This document shows, piece after piece, positions 21,060 to 31,527 of a stretch of DNA of 64,000 bases. Numbering within the stretch: the stretch's first letter is position 1; the number at the start of each line of letters is the position of its first letter. The notes under the pieces are model-generated. The model saw only the letters and a program-made list of their open reading frames with translations, ran no database searches and was not told where the DNA came from. The position numbers and the translations under genes are program-made. Source of the stretch: Microvelia longipes (Eukaryota > Arthropoda > Insecta > Hemiptera > Veliidae); contig JACMZG010001911.1 of assembly GCA_018340805.1 (NCBI GenBank), positions 54,421,132-54,485,131 of the forward strand. The letters run 5' to 3'.

Positions 21060-21370
21060 TTATGTTTTTTTTTATTTTATTTTTTTAAATTTAACCGAAG
21101 GGAGATAAAAGAGTATTGGTTCCTAATCATAAGGGACATATTGTCCGTTGTAAATATTTCCCCCCTCTAGAAACCAATACTACCATCTCTTATTTATAAA
21201 GTTTCAGACTAGTTTAATGAGAAAATAAGTTTATGAGAGAAAAAAAATAACATCGATGAAAAAGAAAAAAAAATCCGTCTTGAAACATGAATCAGTCTTA
21301 TCACATGAGTAATAATAAACAAAAATATATTAATTCTTTGCTTCCATTATACCTTACCATTATTCTTTGC
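21060..21370. other. Non-coding stretch with imperfect inverted repeat
   Basis: GAGTATTGGTTCC near 21110 and AGAAACCAATACT near 21170 form an imperfect inverted repeat. No gene seen. Confidence 0.5.
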
Positions 21371-21375
21371 TTTTA

Positions 21376-23862
21376 TTATTGAGAGTGGGAGTGTCGGTTT
21401 AATCCTTTGGCTAGAAGGTGATGTCTCTTATCACCCCTCTTGCTCAACCGACACTCCCATCCTCTCCTACAATATCTCACAACTACAAAAATTGAGCAAA
21501 AAAACAAAAGAAAAAAAAACATAAAATTATAATTTTCAGTCTTCGAGTTTCTTAGAAAAAAAAGAAAAAGGTACAATTTGTTAATATAAAAAATAAAAGT
21601 AAACATAAAAAAAATTAAATGTATAGCTCTATTTTTTGTCTTTTTCAACAGCTGCGATGAGTTTTGAAGCTTAATCATTTTCTCATAGGCCGCCTTCATC
21701 ATTCTTTCCCTGTCATACTCTGTCAGTCCTTTGCCCTTGTTGTTCTCGTTATTTTCCTTGGTCTTTTCTTTTTCCATTTTACTTTTTGTATCTTCCTTTT
21801 TCGTTGACCACAAGTTTTGGTACTACACTTTTTTACCTTCTTGGATTTTACTTTTTTTTAAATTGTTTTCCTTACGACAGGTTTCGCTATCTTCTTTTTA
21901 TTGTGTTGCTTTGTTTCACATCACTGAGAAAGTGGTCCAGCTCCTAAAGCAACTCATCTGTACCAAAGACGGGTTTTTTTTCTGATTTGGCCTCGTTCAA
22001 TTCCCTTGGGAAGCTCTTTCTTCTCTTTAACCACAGTTTCCTTAAACTTCGTAGGTGTTAAGATGTAAAGAGGTGAACGACTTCAGGTTTTTGACCACAT
22101 TCAACAAACTTTAAGAATTTATGAATGGGTTCATTTCTTGGACAAGTGGTTCCTCCTTCGTTCTTCAGGGATAGAAAAGTGTCTGTTTGTGCCTTATTGT
22201 CGTGTGGTTCCCGCATTTCATTAATCTGTGTGAACCTTCGCGACAAGAGATGGTTAGAGAGGGTTTTGGTCCGGGAGGCGTAACCTTTTTAGGTCGCTGT
22301 TCCCATTCCGTTAACACAGTCTGGTTTGATGAATGTACTAAGGAACGTTTTCGGCCTGCCGGTTCCAACCCTGCGTCCCTTGGCTCTTTCACACGGATCC
22401 GGGTTGGAGGTGGCTTGGATAGGTGGTGGATTGCCACTACACTTTTTACCTTCTTGGGATTTACTTTTTTTAATTGTTTTCCTTACGACAGGTTTCGCTA
22501 TCTTCTTTTTATTGTTGTTGCTTTGTTTCACATCACTGAGAAAGTGGTCCAGCTCCTAAAGCAACTCATCTGTACCAAAGACGGGTTTTTCTGATTTGGC
22601 CTCGTTCAATTCCTTGGGAAGCTCTTTCTTCTCTTTAACCACAGTTTCCTTAAACTTCGTAGGTGTTAAGATGTAAAGAGGTTGAACGACTTCAGGTTTT
22701 TGACCACATTCAACAAACTTTAAGAATTTATGAATGGGTTCATTTCTTGGACAAGTGGTTCCTCCTTCGTTCTTCAGGGATAGAAAAGTGTCTGTTTGTG
22801 CCTTATTGTCGGTGTGGTTCCCGCATTTCATTAATCTGTGTGAACCTTCGCGACAAGAGATGGTTAGAGAGGGTTTTGGTCCGGGAGGCGTAACCTTTTT
22901 AGGTCGCTGTTCCCATTCCGTTAACACAGTCTGGTTTAATGAATGTACTAAGGAACGTTTTCGGCCTGCCGGTTCCAACTTCCTGCGTCCCTTGGCTCTT
23001 TCACACGGATCCGGGTTGGAGGTGGCTTGGATAGGTGGTGGATTGCCACTACACTTTTTACCTTCTTAAGATTTACTTTTTTTTAATTGTTTTCCTTACG
23101 ACAGGTTTCGCTATCTTCTTTTTATTGTTGTTGCTTTGTTTCACATCACTGAGAAAGTGGTCCAGCTCCTAAAGCAACTCATCTGTACCAAAGACGGGTT
23201 TTTCTGATTTGGCCTCGTTCGATTCCTTGGGAAGCTCTTTCTTCTCTTTTACCACAGTTTCCTTAAACTTCGTAGATGTTAAGATGTAAAGAGGTTGAAC
23301 GACTTCAGGTTTTTGACCACATTTAACAAACTTTAAGAATTTATGAATGGGTTCATTTCTTGGACAAGTGGTTCCTCCTTCGTCTTCAGGGATAGAAAAG
23401 TGTCTGTTGTGCCTTATTGTCGGTGTGGTTCCCGCATTTCATTAATCTGTGTGAACCTTCGCGACAAGAGATGGTTAGAGAGGGTTTTGGTCCGGGAGGC
23501 GTAACCTTTTTAGGTCGCTGTTCCCATTCCGTTAACACAGTCTGGTTTGATGAATGTACTAAGGAACGTTTTCGGCCTGCCGGTTCCAACTTCCTGCGTC
23601 CCTTGGCTCTTACACGCGGATCCGGGTTGGAGGTGGCTTGGATGGGTGGTGGATTGCCATTTGTCGTGGATCCTGTCCCAACAATCAGCTTCCGCGAAGG
23701 AGGTGGCGGTCGGCGGAAGGCATCTGCTTTCAGGCTGCTATGCGCTCCCGTGATTTCGTGTTGGCTTTGAGGAGGGTAAGGGAAGAATTCTGCTTTACGT
23801 ACTTGCTTTTGCAAGTCAGTGTATTTCTTTCTTACGTCCTTAGGGTCTATCTTATTCTCCAT
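21376..23862 (-). CDS. Unidentified repeat-containing reading frame (three tandem 204-codon units)
   Basis: On the minus strand an ATG at 23862 (MENKIDPKDVRKKYTDLQKQ) opens a basic, Pro-rich N-terminus of about 65 aa. Three tandem units of about 612 bp (204 codons) follow at 23659-23050, 23049-22438 and 22437-21824, each with GNPPPIQATSNPDP, RSLVHSSNQTVLTEWEQ, TPPGPKPSLTISCREGSH, TTCPRNEPIHKFLKF and PLYILTPTKFKETVVKEKK segments. A Lys/Glu-rich C-terminal region (21813 leftward) ends it. Several 1-2 base indels and a stop after GTDELL in each unit break the frame, so it is a pseudogene, contains assembly errors, or is read only in parts. I do not recognise the protein; a gag-like or domesticated origin is possible. 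Confidence 0.4.
21824..23659. repeat. Three tandem copies of a 612-bp unit
   Basis: Junctions are marked by GGATTGCCAC|TACACTTTTT at 22437/22438 and 23049/23050. Units run 21824-22437 (614 bp), 22438-23049 (612 bp) and 23050-23659 (610 bp). They are nearly identical apart from small indels and a few substitutions. The last copy ends at GGATTGCCAT, followed by the unique N-terminal coding segment. Confidence 0.95.
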
Positions 23863-23889
23863 GTTTATTTTTAAACAACCAAAACAATG

Positions 23890-24850
23890 TTAATAAAAAT
23901 CAACCAAATTATTCTACGTTTCACTACGTTTCAGGTTCTGAAAAAAATCAAATCTGATTCTTCCAGTTTCTCCCCACTCACTACTAATTTCTATCAAGTA
24001 TACGTGACGGTCGCTGTCTCTCCTCTCGTTTCCGAGAATCAGGAGAAGGAAAGAAGTCGTAAGTTAGAAAAAACAAGAAGTATAGAAGGAAAGGTAAAAT
24101 GTAGGTCTGAGTCGCCTTTTATAGAAGTTAAACTTGGATAATACTGAAGACACAATTAATTATCACTAACTCGAAGATAAGAGCTTAATTAAAAAAAATA
24201 ATAAAAAAATGACCAGTTACTGTTGCAAGATATTGATTAAAGGTAAGTTATTTTATTTACCTATTATTTATATTTATTATAGTTTTAATTTATTAGTTTA
24301 GTCATGATTAGTTTTAAGTTAATTTATAAATGGTATATTTTAATTCTAATAAAGTTATATTTTATATTAATCGATCGAATAGTATTTAATTTCCTAGTTT
24401 AGATAAATAATACATAAAAATAACAGTTCATTAACAAATTAAATTTTTAACATAAAATCAAATACAGTCTGCCAAAATGGGTCGGACACTAGACTAGTTT
24501 TAATACTATTTAATAAAATAAAATAAAAATATTTAAATAATAGTTGTAATGAATTGACTAAGATAAGTAGTTTTTAATAATTATAGTTCTATTTTCTAAT
24601 GTATATTTAAATTAATATTACACCAATAATTTTCAAACGTAAAACTTTTTTTTTTTTAACTTAAAACTACTCTTAGGCTACTAAATTAGGTATATTCGTA
24701 AAAAGTTATTAAGACAATAAATTAAAACAATTAAATTAATATCGGTTAGTTTATATTCGCGACGTGGTTGAAAATTAATAAGTAAATGAATTTCGTTGAA
24801 AATAGTCGGAGAGATGTTTTCGTTGAAATCGTTGAAAAGTCAGGATTTGT
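23890..24850. other. AT-rich stretch, no supported gene
   Basis: Lies between the tandem-unit reading frame and the Gypsy integrase end, both on the minus strand. It could include an LTR or 5' leader of the element to which 23862 belongs, but I could not find a duplicated LTR or a convincing primer site. The 84-aa frame at 23887-24141 has no recognisable motif. Confidence 0.5.
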
Positions 24851-24852
24851 TA

Positions 24853-26270
24853 TTATAATGTGGCGTTTTGCGTTGTATAAAAAGGACGAATATCGTCGTA
24901 ACTATATTTTCTACTCTTATTATTTGCCATCTTAACCAGATATACATTAGAACCGAGGTACTTCTGTATTTTGTAGGGACCCTTCCATTTGGGTGCGAAT
25001 CCTGAATGAATACCTTTGATTTTATCCGACAGAATGTGATTCTTTACTATTATTGGTTTCCCTACCGGGAAACGTAAAGCTGCCTTATCTGGTGAGTCCT
25101 TATCAATACTGACTGGTTTTGACTCAGAAGTTAGATTCCAATCTCCTGGCTGTTTAAGATTCCTTCCGTATAGAGCCTCGGCGGGACTAACTCCAATGGA
25201 GACATTCTTCCTGTGTCTTATCTGGAAGAGGATGTTTGGTATATCCTCATCCCATCTGTTATGATTCCGGCCTTCAAGCGCTATACGAATTCCTTTCTTT
25301 AGTTCTTGATTTCTTCTTTCAGTAGGGTTGGCCCGAGGTTGGTACACCGGCGTTGTCCACGCAACGCATCCCCACTTGCTTAGGTATTCTTTCCAAGATT
25401 TACTGACAAACTGTGGCCCGTTATCGCTGAATTCTCTTCGGATACCCAAATCGCGGAAAAACTTCTTTTTCCAAAACAGAGGCGATTTTTGCGGTATTAG
25501 ATTTGCTCAATGGAAAGGCTTCCACCCACCGGCTCCACAGGTCTGTGCACACTAAAAGGCAGATTTTTCCAGTCTTTGAACGGGGGTAAGGACCCATTAA
25601 ATCAAGGGCCATAGTTTCCCATGCTACTTCTGGTTCTTTCCTTTGCGTGGTGCAGCGCGGTAAGACGCCCAGTAAGAGGTTTATTCCTTAACAAGTTTGA
25701 CAGCTTCTCACGTATTCTCGTATTACTTTGGTCATCCCTGGCCAATAAATACGAAGCCCTCAGAGTCCTCAACAGTTTCCTCGTATCCGGGGTGCCAACC
25801 AAAGGATGATCGTGGTATCTTTGGTAGAGCTTCTTCTTTAAGATGTTGAGGAAGATAGGGTCTTGGATGTCACTGTTTATATAAGTAGACTGTGCCATTG
25901 TCAAGGAAAAAATTAATCTTCTGTCGAGCCCAAGCCCTTCTTTTCCTGTGTGTTGCAGGTCACCCTTAACCACTGTTTTATGTTATACATGATTGGATCC
26001 TGGTCTTGTTCTTTATTGCTTTTTGTATTAGTTTCATCAGGAGTTTGTATCACTCTTCATAACTTTGAGACTCATACTCTTATTCGCAACTGGAGGTGAG
26101 AACACGTCAAGGAGAATTCGAGAAAGAGCGTCCTCCTTGCGGCTTGTCGTCAAGCGACAGGATCTAGTGTTTTGTATTTCTGTCGACCTAGGTCGCTTAA
26201 TACGATCTAATTGTAATGTCGGAACCATCGGGTGAACCCTTTTGTCCTGCTCTAACATACAGGAGTACAT
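24853..26270 (-). pseudogene. Ty3/Gypsy pol fragment: RNase H tail and integrase
   Basis: Minus-strand frames in order: 26270-26037 ends with RKEDALSRILLDVF, the RNase H to integrase linker (ADALSR box). 25973-25602 holds the integrase zinc-binding region (YQRYHDHPLVGTPDTRKLL), shifted later. 25612-25421 starts the core (ALDLMGPYPRSKTGK, first Asp). 25449-24853 has FSDNGPQFVS (second Asp), NPTERRNQELK (Glu), SPAEALYG and a C-terminal domain with GPYKIQKYLGSNVYLV. RT and protease are absent to the right of 26280, so the element is 5'-truncated or deleted. It stops at 24853. Confidence 0.9.
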
Positions 26271-26279
26271 CTGTTTCTA

Positions 26280-27190
26280 CGGCAAATATACACGCCCCGT
26301 TAGGGCACTATTATCTGTACATAAAGTGAAGCTTCGCTTCTAGAAAGGCGAAATTTCCCAAAGCCAGATTAAAAACAAAGACCTTACTATATCCTCTAAG
26401 ATTTATTAAACCACTACCATTTGTTGAATAAATGTTCAAATAAACTAACAAACATATTAATCAATATAACAGAAACTAGTTACATATGAGTTAAGAAAAA
26501 CAAAGAAATAGACATATAGAATAATAGATAGAATAAAAACTAGTCTGAAGAAAAGCAAAACAAAGCTTAATAAGGCATTGTGAGCGTGATGGGCTATCTT
26601 CTGACTGTTTGTTGTACTTATCATTTTTTTTATGATAAAAATAATTCAGCCCCTCCAAAGTTTCTGTTTCCTACCAAAATCTTGAGTGTGAATTACTATG
26701 AAGTCTTGAGTATTGTGATCTTGTTCAATCATATGTTTTGCAAATGCTGATTCCGATACATACCTTTCTTTTTTTCTATTATTATCTTGTATCTCTTTTC
26801 TTATCTTGTCACTTTTTTCCTTAATATGTTGATTTTCCTTTTGTTTAATACCAACATTATTTTTTCAATAAATCTTTAATATCTTCCAGTGACTCCTGTA
26901 AACTTTCACTACCATGACCTTTGAAGCTTTCGCAAGCAGAAGGATACGCTTTTCATGCATCAGAACAGATAAATGGATCTGCACTGATGTATTTGAACAT
27001 CTCCTCCAGCAGCACTTCTGTGATGCGCTGAGGCACATGAATTTAAAAGAACAAAAGAAATAATTTAAAACTAATACAATAAATTGTAACACTATCAACT
27101 AATTCAATTCCTCTCTACGAAGGACTATTGCTGAACTATATTATATAGGGCTTCAAAACACGTAAAACCCCTACTGGGGCTCAAATATTT
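26280..27190. other. Intergenic, no gene supported
   Basis: AT-rich. A minus-strand reading at about 26830-26640 (ESAFAKHMIEQDHN, then FGRKQKLWRG) vaguely resembles the end of GIY-YIG/Penelope or related retroelement proteins, but is too short to call. The 77-aa frame at 26865-27098 shows no domain. Confidence 0.45.
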
Positions 27191-27194
27191 CGCA

Positions 27195-28553
27195 ATCATA
27201 GAGAATAAGGGTTGTTGGGTCTCTTAATACGAGAAATTCAAATAATAGTAGTAGTGATAACGAATGGTCTAATGTGGAAAGAAAAAAGCAAGGTTATAAA
27301 CTCAAATAGTGTAATAATAGGAACAGAATCAGAAAGTGGATTATCAGAGGTAATTTTTGAAGGCTTACCAACAATAAGTAAACAGGAACCCCGAGCCTGG
27401 ATTCGTGTGAGTAAAGTTAAAAAAAGCACCACTGAAGAAATGATTACATCATTTACAAAGAAAAAATTGTCATCAGCAAAAGTTGAATGTTTAATGATAA
27501 GTAAAAATATTGAGTACCCAACTTTTAGAGTTCCTTTAGACTTAGAATTCAAAGATGAAGTAAAGAAACCCTCCTTTTGGATCATCATGATCCAAAAGGA
27601 TAATTAATAATAGTAAGGATTAATACAAGGTTAATATAGTAAATAGTACACCCATATCTTTCTCGAGAACTGCAGGCAGCCAAAGTGTAAAAAATGACTC
27701 TAGCTCAAAAGATTTGCACAAAAAATGCACCCAGCCTTGTTTTACTAAAAACATTGAAGTGTAAAACTTGTGATTTAGGCTTTTCCTACAATGCACACAA
27801 ATTACCAGTACACATCATATTAAATGCGTTAAAGTTACAAAAGAAAAATATTATGTGCAACAAAACAGTGCTTGGACCTGTCCACCTTGTCTTAATATAG
27901 AGTCATCGGAATTCTCCGAAGACGAAGAAGACTCGGAAAGTAACTTAATCGTAAAATATCGCTAGCAGAACTATTCATTGAAATGAAAAAACAGGGAAAC
28001 ATTCTGAAAAAGTATAGTAAAGATGTTAATAAGCAACATGGAAGGTTCGATAAAATACTACAAGAACATTCTACACAGCTAGAGACCATAAGTAAAAACA
28101 TCGAAGCTATAAATAGTAAATTTGTGTAATAGAAAGAAAATCTCTGCAAAATGAACAGAATATCCTACAAAATGACATTGAAATAAAGGGAATTCCTAAA
28201 GAAGAAGACGAGATCAAACTACATAAAATTAAACTGGCCATTGAAAGTGTCGGTATGGTATTCAACTCTTTTATGATCAACGTTTGCTTCCGGATGAAAG
28301 CACCGCGCGATATATCACATCCTGGACTCGTAATGGTTCGCTTTGCTAAAAAAAATGACAAGATAAATTTTCTTCAACGTATTTAAAGTAAATAGCCAAA
28401 TAAGAACGTATTAAAACAGTTCTCATCTTGGATACTCTGAGCAGGATGCAACTACCATCTACGTTAACCATAGGCTATCGCCATACTATGGGAAAGCTTT
28501 AGGAATAGCTCGGAAAGCAAAAAAAGAAAATAAAATCCAGTTTCTTTGGATTA
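27195..28553 (+). pseudogene. LINE ORF1-like protein: PHD-type finger, coiled coil, FP25K-like domain
   Basis: Plus-strand protein in several frames. 27290-27590: PRAWIRVSKVKKSTTEEM to FKDEVKKPSFW, resembling the N-terminal region of some arthropod LINE ORF1 proteins. 27690-27950: Cys/His pattern CKTCDLGFSYNAH then WTCPPCLN, a PHD-like finger followed by an acidic Ser stretch. 27970-28130: helical Lys/Glu region, probably coiled coil. 28140-28540: ENILQNDIEIKGIPKEEDE and VYVNHRLSPYYGKALGIARK, the pattern of the baculovirus FP25K-like domain used in ORF1 proteins. It is cut at about 28553 by a Merlin-like element, and no ORF2 follows. Confidence 0.6.
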
Positions 28554-28650
28554 TTTCTTATATTTTATTGATTTTGTTAATTGCCTTGTTATTTTTTTTT
28601 GTTTTATATTGTTTTTGTTAATTTTTTGTTATTTCAATTTATTGCGCGAC

Positions 28651-28881
28651 ATGGACGCAATTCAACTATTTCGAGAACAACCAGAGACCCTAACATACGC
28701 AAATTTGTGTGCTTACATAGGGTTTCGCTACAAAGAAGAGTCAAGAAGAACAGCTAATGAACGCTGTGACATTGTTCAAGAGGTTTTACGTCCTGCCGTC
28801 AAGGGATGATCAAAGATCATTTCCTCGGGACCCATGATTAATGATCTCTCGAAATGACAGATCCCGATCACTTGGATGGAG
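28651..28881 (+). pseudogene. Merlin-like transposase exon 1, copy 1
   Basis: ATG at 28651 opens MDAIQLFREQPETLTYANLC and runs to SRSLGWR, with a donor AG|GTAAGTG at 28882. A near-identical exon starts at 40238. This copy has a 1-base loss near 28765 that shifts frame. In the intact register it ends in the Trp-Arg that precedes the exon 3 zinc ribbon (WR|FVCTNC), as expected for the N-terminus of ISXO2-like transposases. Confidence 0.65.
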
Positions 28882-29196
28882 GTAAGTGTTTTTACATAAA
28901 CTAATATTGTGTTGTTTTTATATAAATTTCATATATTTCAAGTAAAATAAGCATTTGTAATAAAATAGAGAAACGTGAATGATAAATAACCTTTTTTCAG
29001 ATTGACATTTATGAGGCCAGTTGAGGGGATTTTGCATGAATCCCTCTTACTAGAAATAAATGTCTTAAGAAAAACACATAATTATTTATCCTATAATATT
29101 ATATATATATATAATATTATATATATATATAATTATATATTTTATTTATTTATTATTATAATTTATAATAATGTAATGTGGTTTCTTTATTAACAC

Positions 29197-29640
29197 CAAC
29201 CTGGCCGCTGGTTTAATCCAGAATGTCGGGACATGAAAGAGGCAAGAGCTCCTTCACCACCTGCAGCTCCTCTGTACCAGGATTTGATGCCGGTTAGGTA
29301 GAGAACACATATAATTGAGAGGGCTTGGAGAGAATTACAGGAAAAGACCAGAGAAGACAACAACTTGGGGTCAAAAAGTTTATTGGTTGGTGAGTGGATG
29401 TTTGGACAAAATTTATTGCGTACAAGTAAGAAATTTGGCAAACAATTCTTAAAGTGTATTCGGCGCGCTTATCCTGGGTTAGGTTTAAGGAGCATGTTAT
29501 TAAATGTCCTCATGTGTACAGTGTACATGTTATAAGTGCATTCCGAATGAGGATGATGTTCCTATTGGTGTTGATTTACAAGAAAATATGGACAACGAGG
29601 TATAGTATCATAAATGGTTTTTGTAAGCATGCATTTACTT
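29197..29640 (+). pseudogene. Merlin-like exon 5 block, copy 1
   Basis: Reads RPGLWFNPECRDMKEARAPS, then THIIERAWRELQEKTRE and LVGEWMF, RRAYPGLGLRSMLLN. The H..IERAWRE followed by a GEWMFRQ box matches the C-terminal catalytic-Glu region of ISXO2/Merlin transposases (hTxxIExxWxxxK...EFxxR). Several indels occur after 29500. It lies upstream of exon 3, the reverse of the order expected in an intact gene. Confidence 0.5.
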
Positions 29641-29912
29641 ATATTTAGTCTATACTTAATGTTGATTTATTGACGTATGAAGCGTTTATACGATATATAT
29701 GTGAAATTGATATACAAAGGTGTAATTGATACACATCTGTCAGTAAATTTGAGAAGGTATACCTTATATTTCAGCAATGCACTTATAAAATTTTTACTAA
29801 GGAAGAAGACTAATAAGACAAACATAAATAATTGGGGTATTTGCCTCAAATAGCAAAAAAGCTTATTATCTTCCCAATAGCTACTATCAGATATGTGTTT
29901 TTTCTTATTCAA

Positions 29913-30075
29913 GTTCGTATGCACCAACTGCGACGCAAAATGTGACCCTAAAGAGGGCACATTTTTAGAAAGGGCACGTCTAGGTCAAATTGGTGCGAAC
30001 TCTATAATCCTGATGATAGCAAATTTTGTGAGGGACCAACCAATGTACCATGGGCAGGAAGACGCCCATGACGTA
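29913..30075 (+). pseudogene. Merlin-like exon 3, first tandem copy
   Basis: FVCTNCDAKCDPKEGTFLER, then ARLGQIGANSIILMIANFVR and QPMY: the zinc-ribbon end and helical segment of ISXO2-like transposases. The acceptor is altered (CAAG for CAGG). A second copy follows at 30461, about 550 bp on, including its upstream intron, so this is a local tandem duplication. Confidence 0.65.
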
Positions 30076-30460
30076 CATGTCATGAGGTGCCATTCCGATG
30101 ACGTGTTCTTATCGGTGTTGATTTACAAGAAAATATGGACAACGAGGTATGGTATCATGAGTGGTTTTTGTAAGCATGCATTTAGTTATATTTAGTGTAT
30201 ATTTAATGTTGATTTCTTGACGTATGTAGCGTATATACGATATATATGTGAAATTGATATACAGAAGTGTAATTGTACACATTGTCAGTAAATTTGGGAA
30301 GGTATCTCTTATATTTCAGCAATGCACTTATGAAATTTTTACTAAGGAAGAAGACTAATAAGACAAACATAAATAATTGGGGTATTATGCACTCAATAGT
30401 CAAAAAAGCTATTTATATCTTCAAATAGCTACTATCAGATATGTGTTTTTTCTTATTCAA

Positions 30461-30654
30461 GTTCGTATGCACCAACTGCGACGCAAAATGTGACCCTAAA
30501 AAGGGCAAATTTTTAGAAGGGCGCGTCTAGGTCAAATTGGTGCGAACTCGATAATCCTGATGATAGCAAATTTTGTGAGGGACCAACCAATGTACCAGGG
30601 CAGGAAGACGCCCAAGTATGCACGATACATTAGCTATTGGTATAAATACTACCG
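30461..30654 (+). pseudogene. Merlin-like exon 3, second tandem copy
   Basis: Same exon as at 29913 with one indel near 30519. It continues to the normal end SYWYKYYR-type and a donor (CCG|GTAAGT at 30655). The intron to exon 4 is about 310 bp and conserved between copies. Confidence 0.65.
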
Positions 30655-30964
30655 GTAAGTTCATTATGTTTTTATTAGCTGTCATCCGTACCTCTTTCGG
30701 TACATTAATATTTTACTGAAACCGTCTGTAACTGAAACCTCTTAAGACGAAAAAGTTTTATTTTTACTAAAGCAATTATTTTAGTAAGTGGCCCGATATA
30801 GCTTCAATTAAATTATATTATTTAAAATTTGTTAGCTAATTGTCATTTTAAAATTGCGCTTATTGTATTTTAAGTGGCCTCATTTAAAATTATATTTTTG
30901 TCTTTGATAAAAGTATAACTTTATTATGAATTGATAGTTCAAAATAATGATATCATTGTTGCAG

Positions 30965-31133
30965 AGATGTTGCGTATATAATAGCATGGCACGAATATTG
31001 CCCTACTGGAGGCAAGGGCGATATTGTGGAAATATACGAAAATCTTATACATAAGAGGCGTCAGGGAGTTGGCAGAGTCCTACTCTACTAACTGTTTTGG
31101 CTGTTTGGTGGAATAAGTAGGACCACGAGACAG
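30965..31133 (+). pseudogene. Merlin-like exon 4, copy 1
   Basis: After TTGCAG the exon reads DVAYIIAWHEYCPTGGKGDI, VEIYENLIHKRRQGVGRV and FGGISRTTRQ, ending at a GTACCG donor. VEIDE..KRR...GR..FGG is the first catalytic segment of ISXO2/Merlin transposases. In this copy the catalytic Asp is Tyr (VEIYE); copies at 46464 and 55040 keep or lose it by indels. Confidence 0.7.
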
Positions 31134-31179
31134 GTACCGTAATTTAAATAGGTTAGGCTATCAAATAGAAAGATAAGTA

Positions 31180-31490
31180 ACATGAATGAGTGAACCATCA
31201 ATGAGACGAGCAATAATTAACCAAGGGAAGGTCTATATGGAGTGGTCTTTATGCCGTGTTAAGGACTACGTCGTGGTATCACGCTGTTACAGATGCCAAG
31301 AATTTCATCACGTCGCTTAAGATTGTAAATTACCACAAGGTAAATCTGTTTGTGTTTACTGCAGTGGAGAGCACGATATAAGTACCTGCCCTAACCTAAA
31401 TAAAACTCCACAGTGCAAAAATTGTAAAAAGTCAGGTAAACCTTCAGAGCATAAAGCCAGTGACTATAACACGGCATTGTTAAGCTTGTA
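31180..31490 (+). pseudogene. Zinc-knuckle ORF1 remnant
   Basis: Reads VEWSLC-type then CYRCQEFHHVA, a stop, and continues with CVYCSGEHDISTC and CKNCKKSGKPSEHKASDY: three knuckles as in ORF1 of R1/Jockey-like LINEs (W.LCRV.DYV.V.RCYRC pattern just upstream). No RT is attached. Frame 31180 onward, with one stop in the first knuckle. Confidence 0.6.
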
Positions 31491-31527
31491 TTGAGTTGAA
31501 CACAAACATATTTGAAGGATGAGATAT

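Larger units (their letters stand above)
28600..31150 (+). mobile_element. Merlin-like (ISXO2-like) transposon copy 1, exon blocks 1-5-3-3-4
   Basis: The block holds exon 1 (28651-28881), an exon-5-like segment (29197-29640), exon 3 twice (29913-30070, 30461-30654) and exon 4 (30965-31133), all plus strand. Exons 1, 3 and 4 joined at good GT..AG sites give the N-terminal half of an ISXO2-like transposase (zinc ribbon and the VEID-type catalytic box). Exon 5 has the C-terminal catalytic-Glu-like segment but lies before exon 3 here, so this is a rearranged copy. Terminal inverted repeats could not be identified. Confidence 0.65.

Noticed and set aside
22187..23770. Plus-strand frames of 68-135 codons over the tandem units
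   Set aside because: They overlap the minus-strand frame that has an N-terminal start and in-frame units, and they start at arbitrary points in each unit. I prefer the minus strand, although neither is proven.
26865..27098. 77-codon minus-strand frame
   Set aside because: No motif, AT-rich context, and no start context or neighbour to support it.
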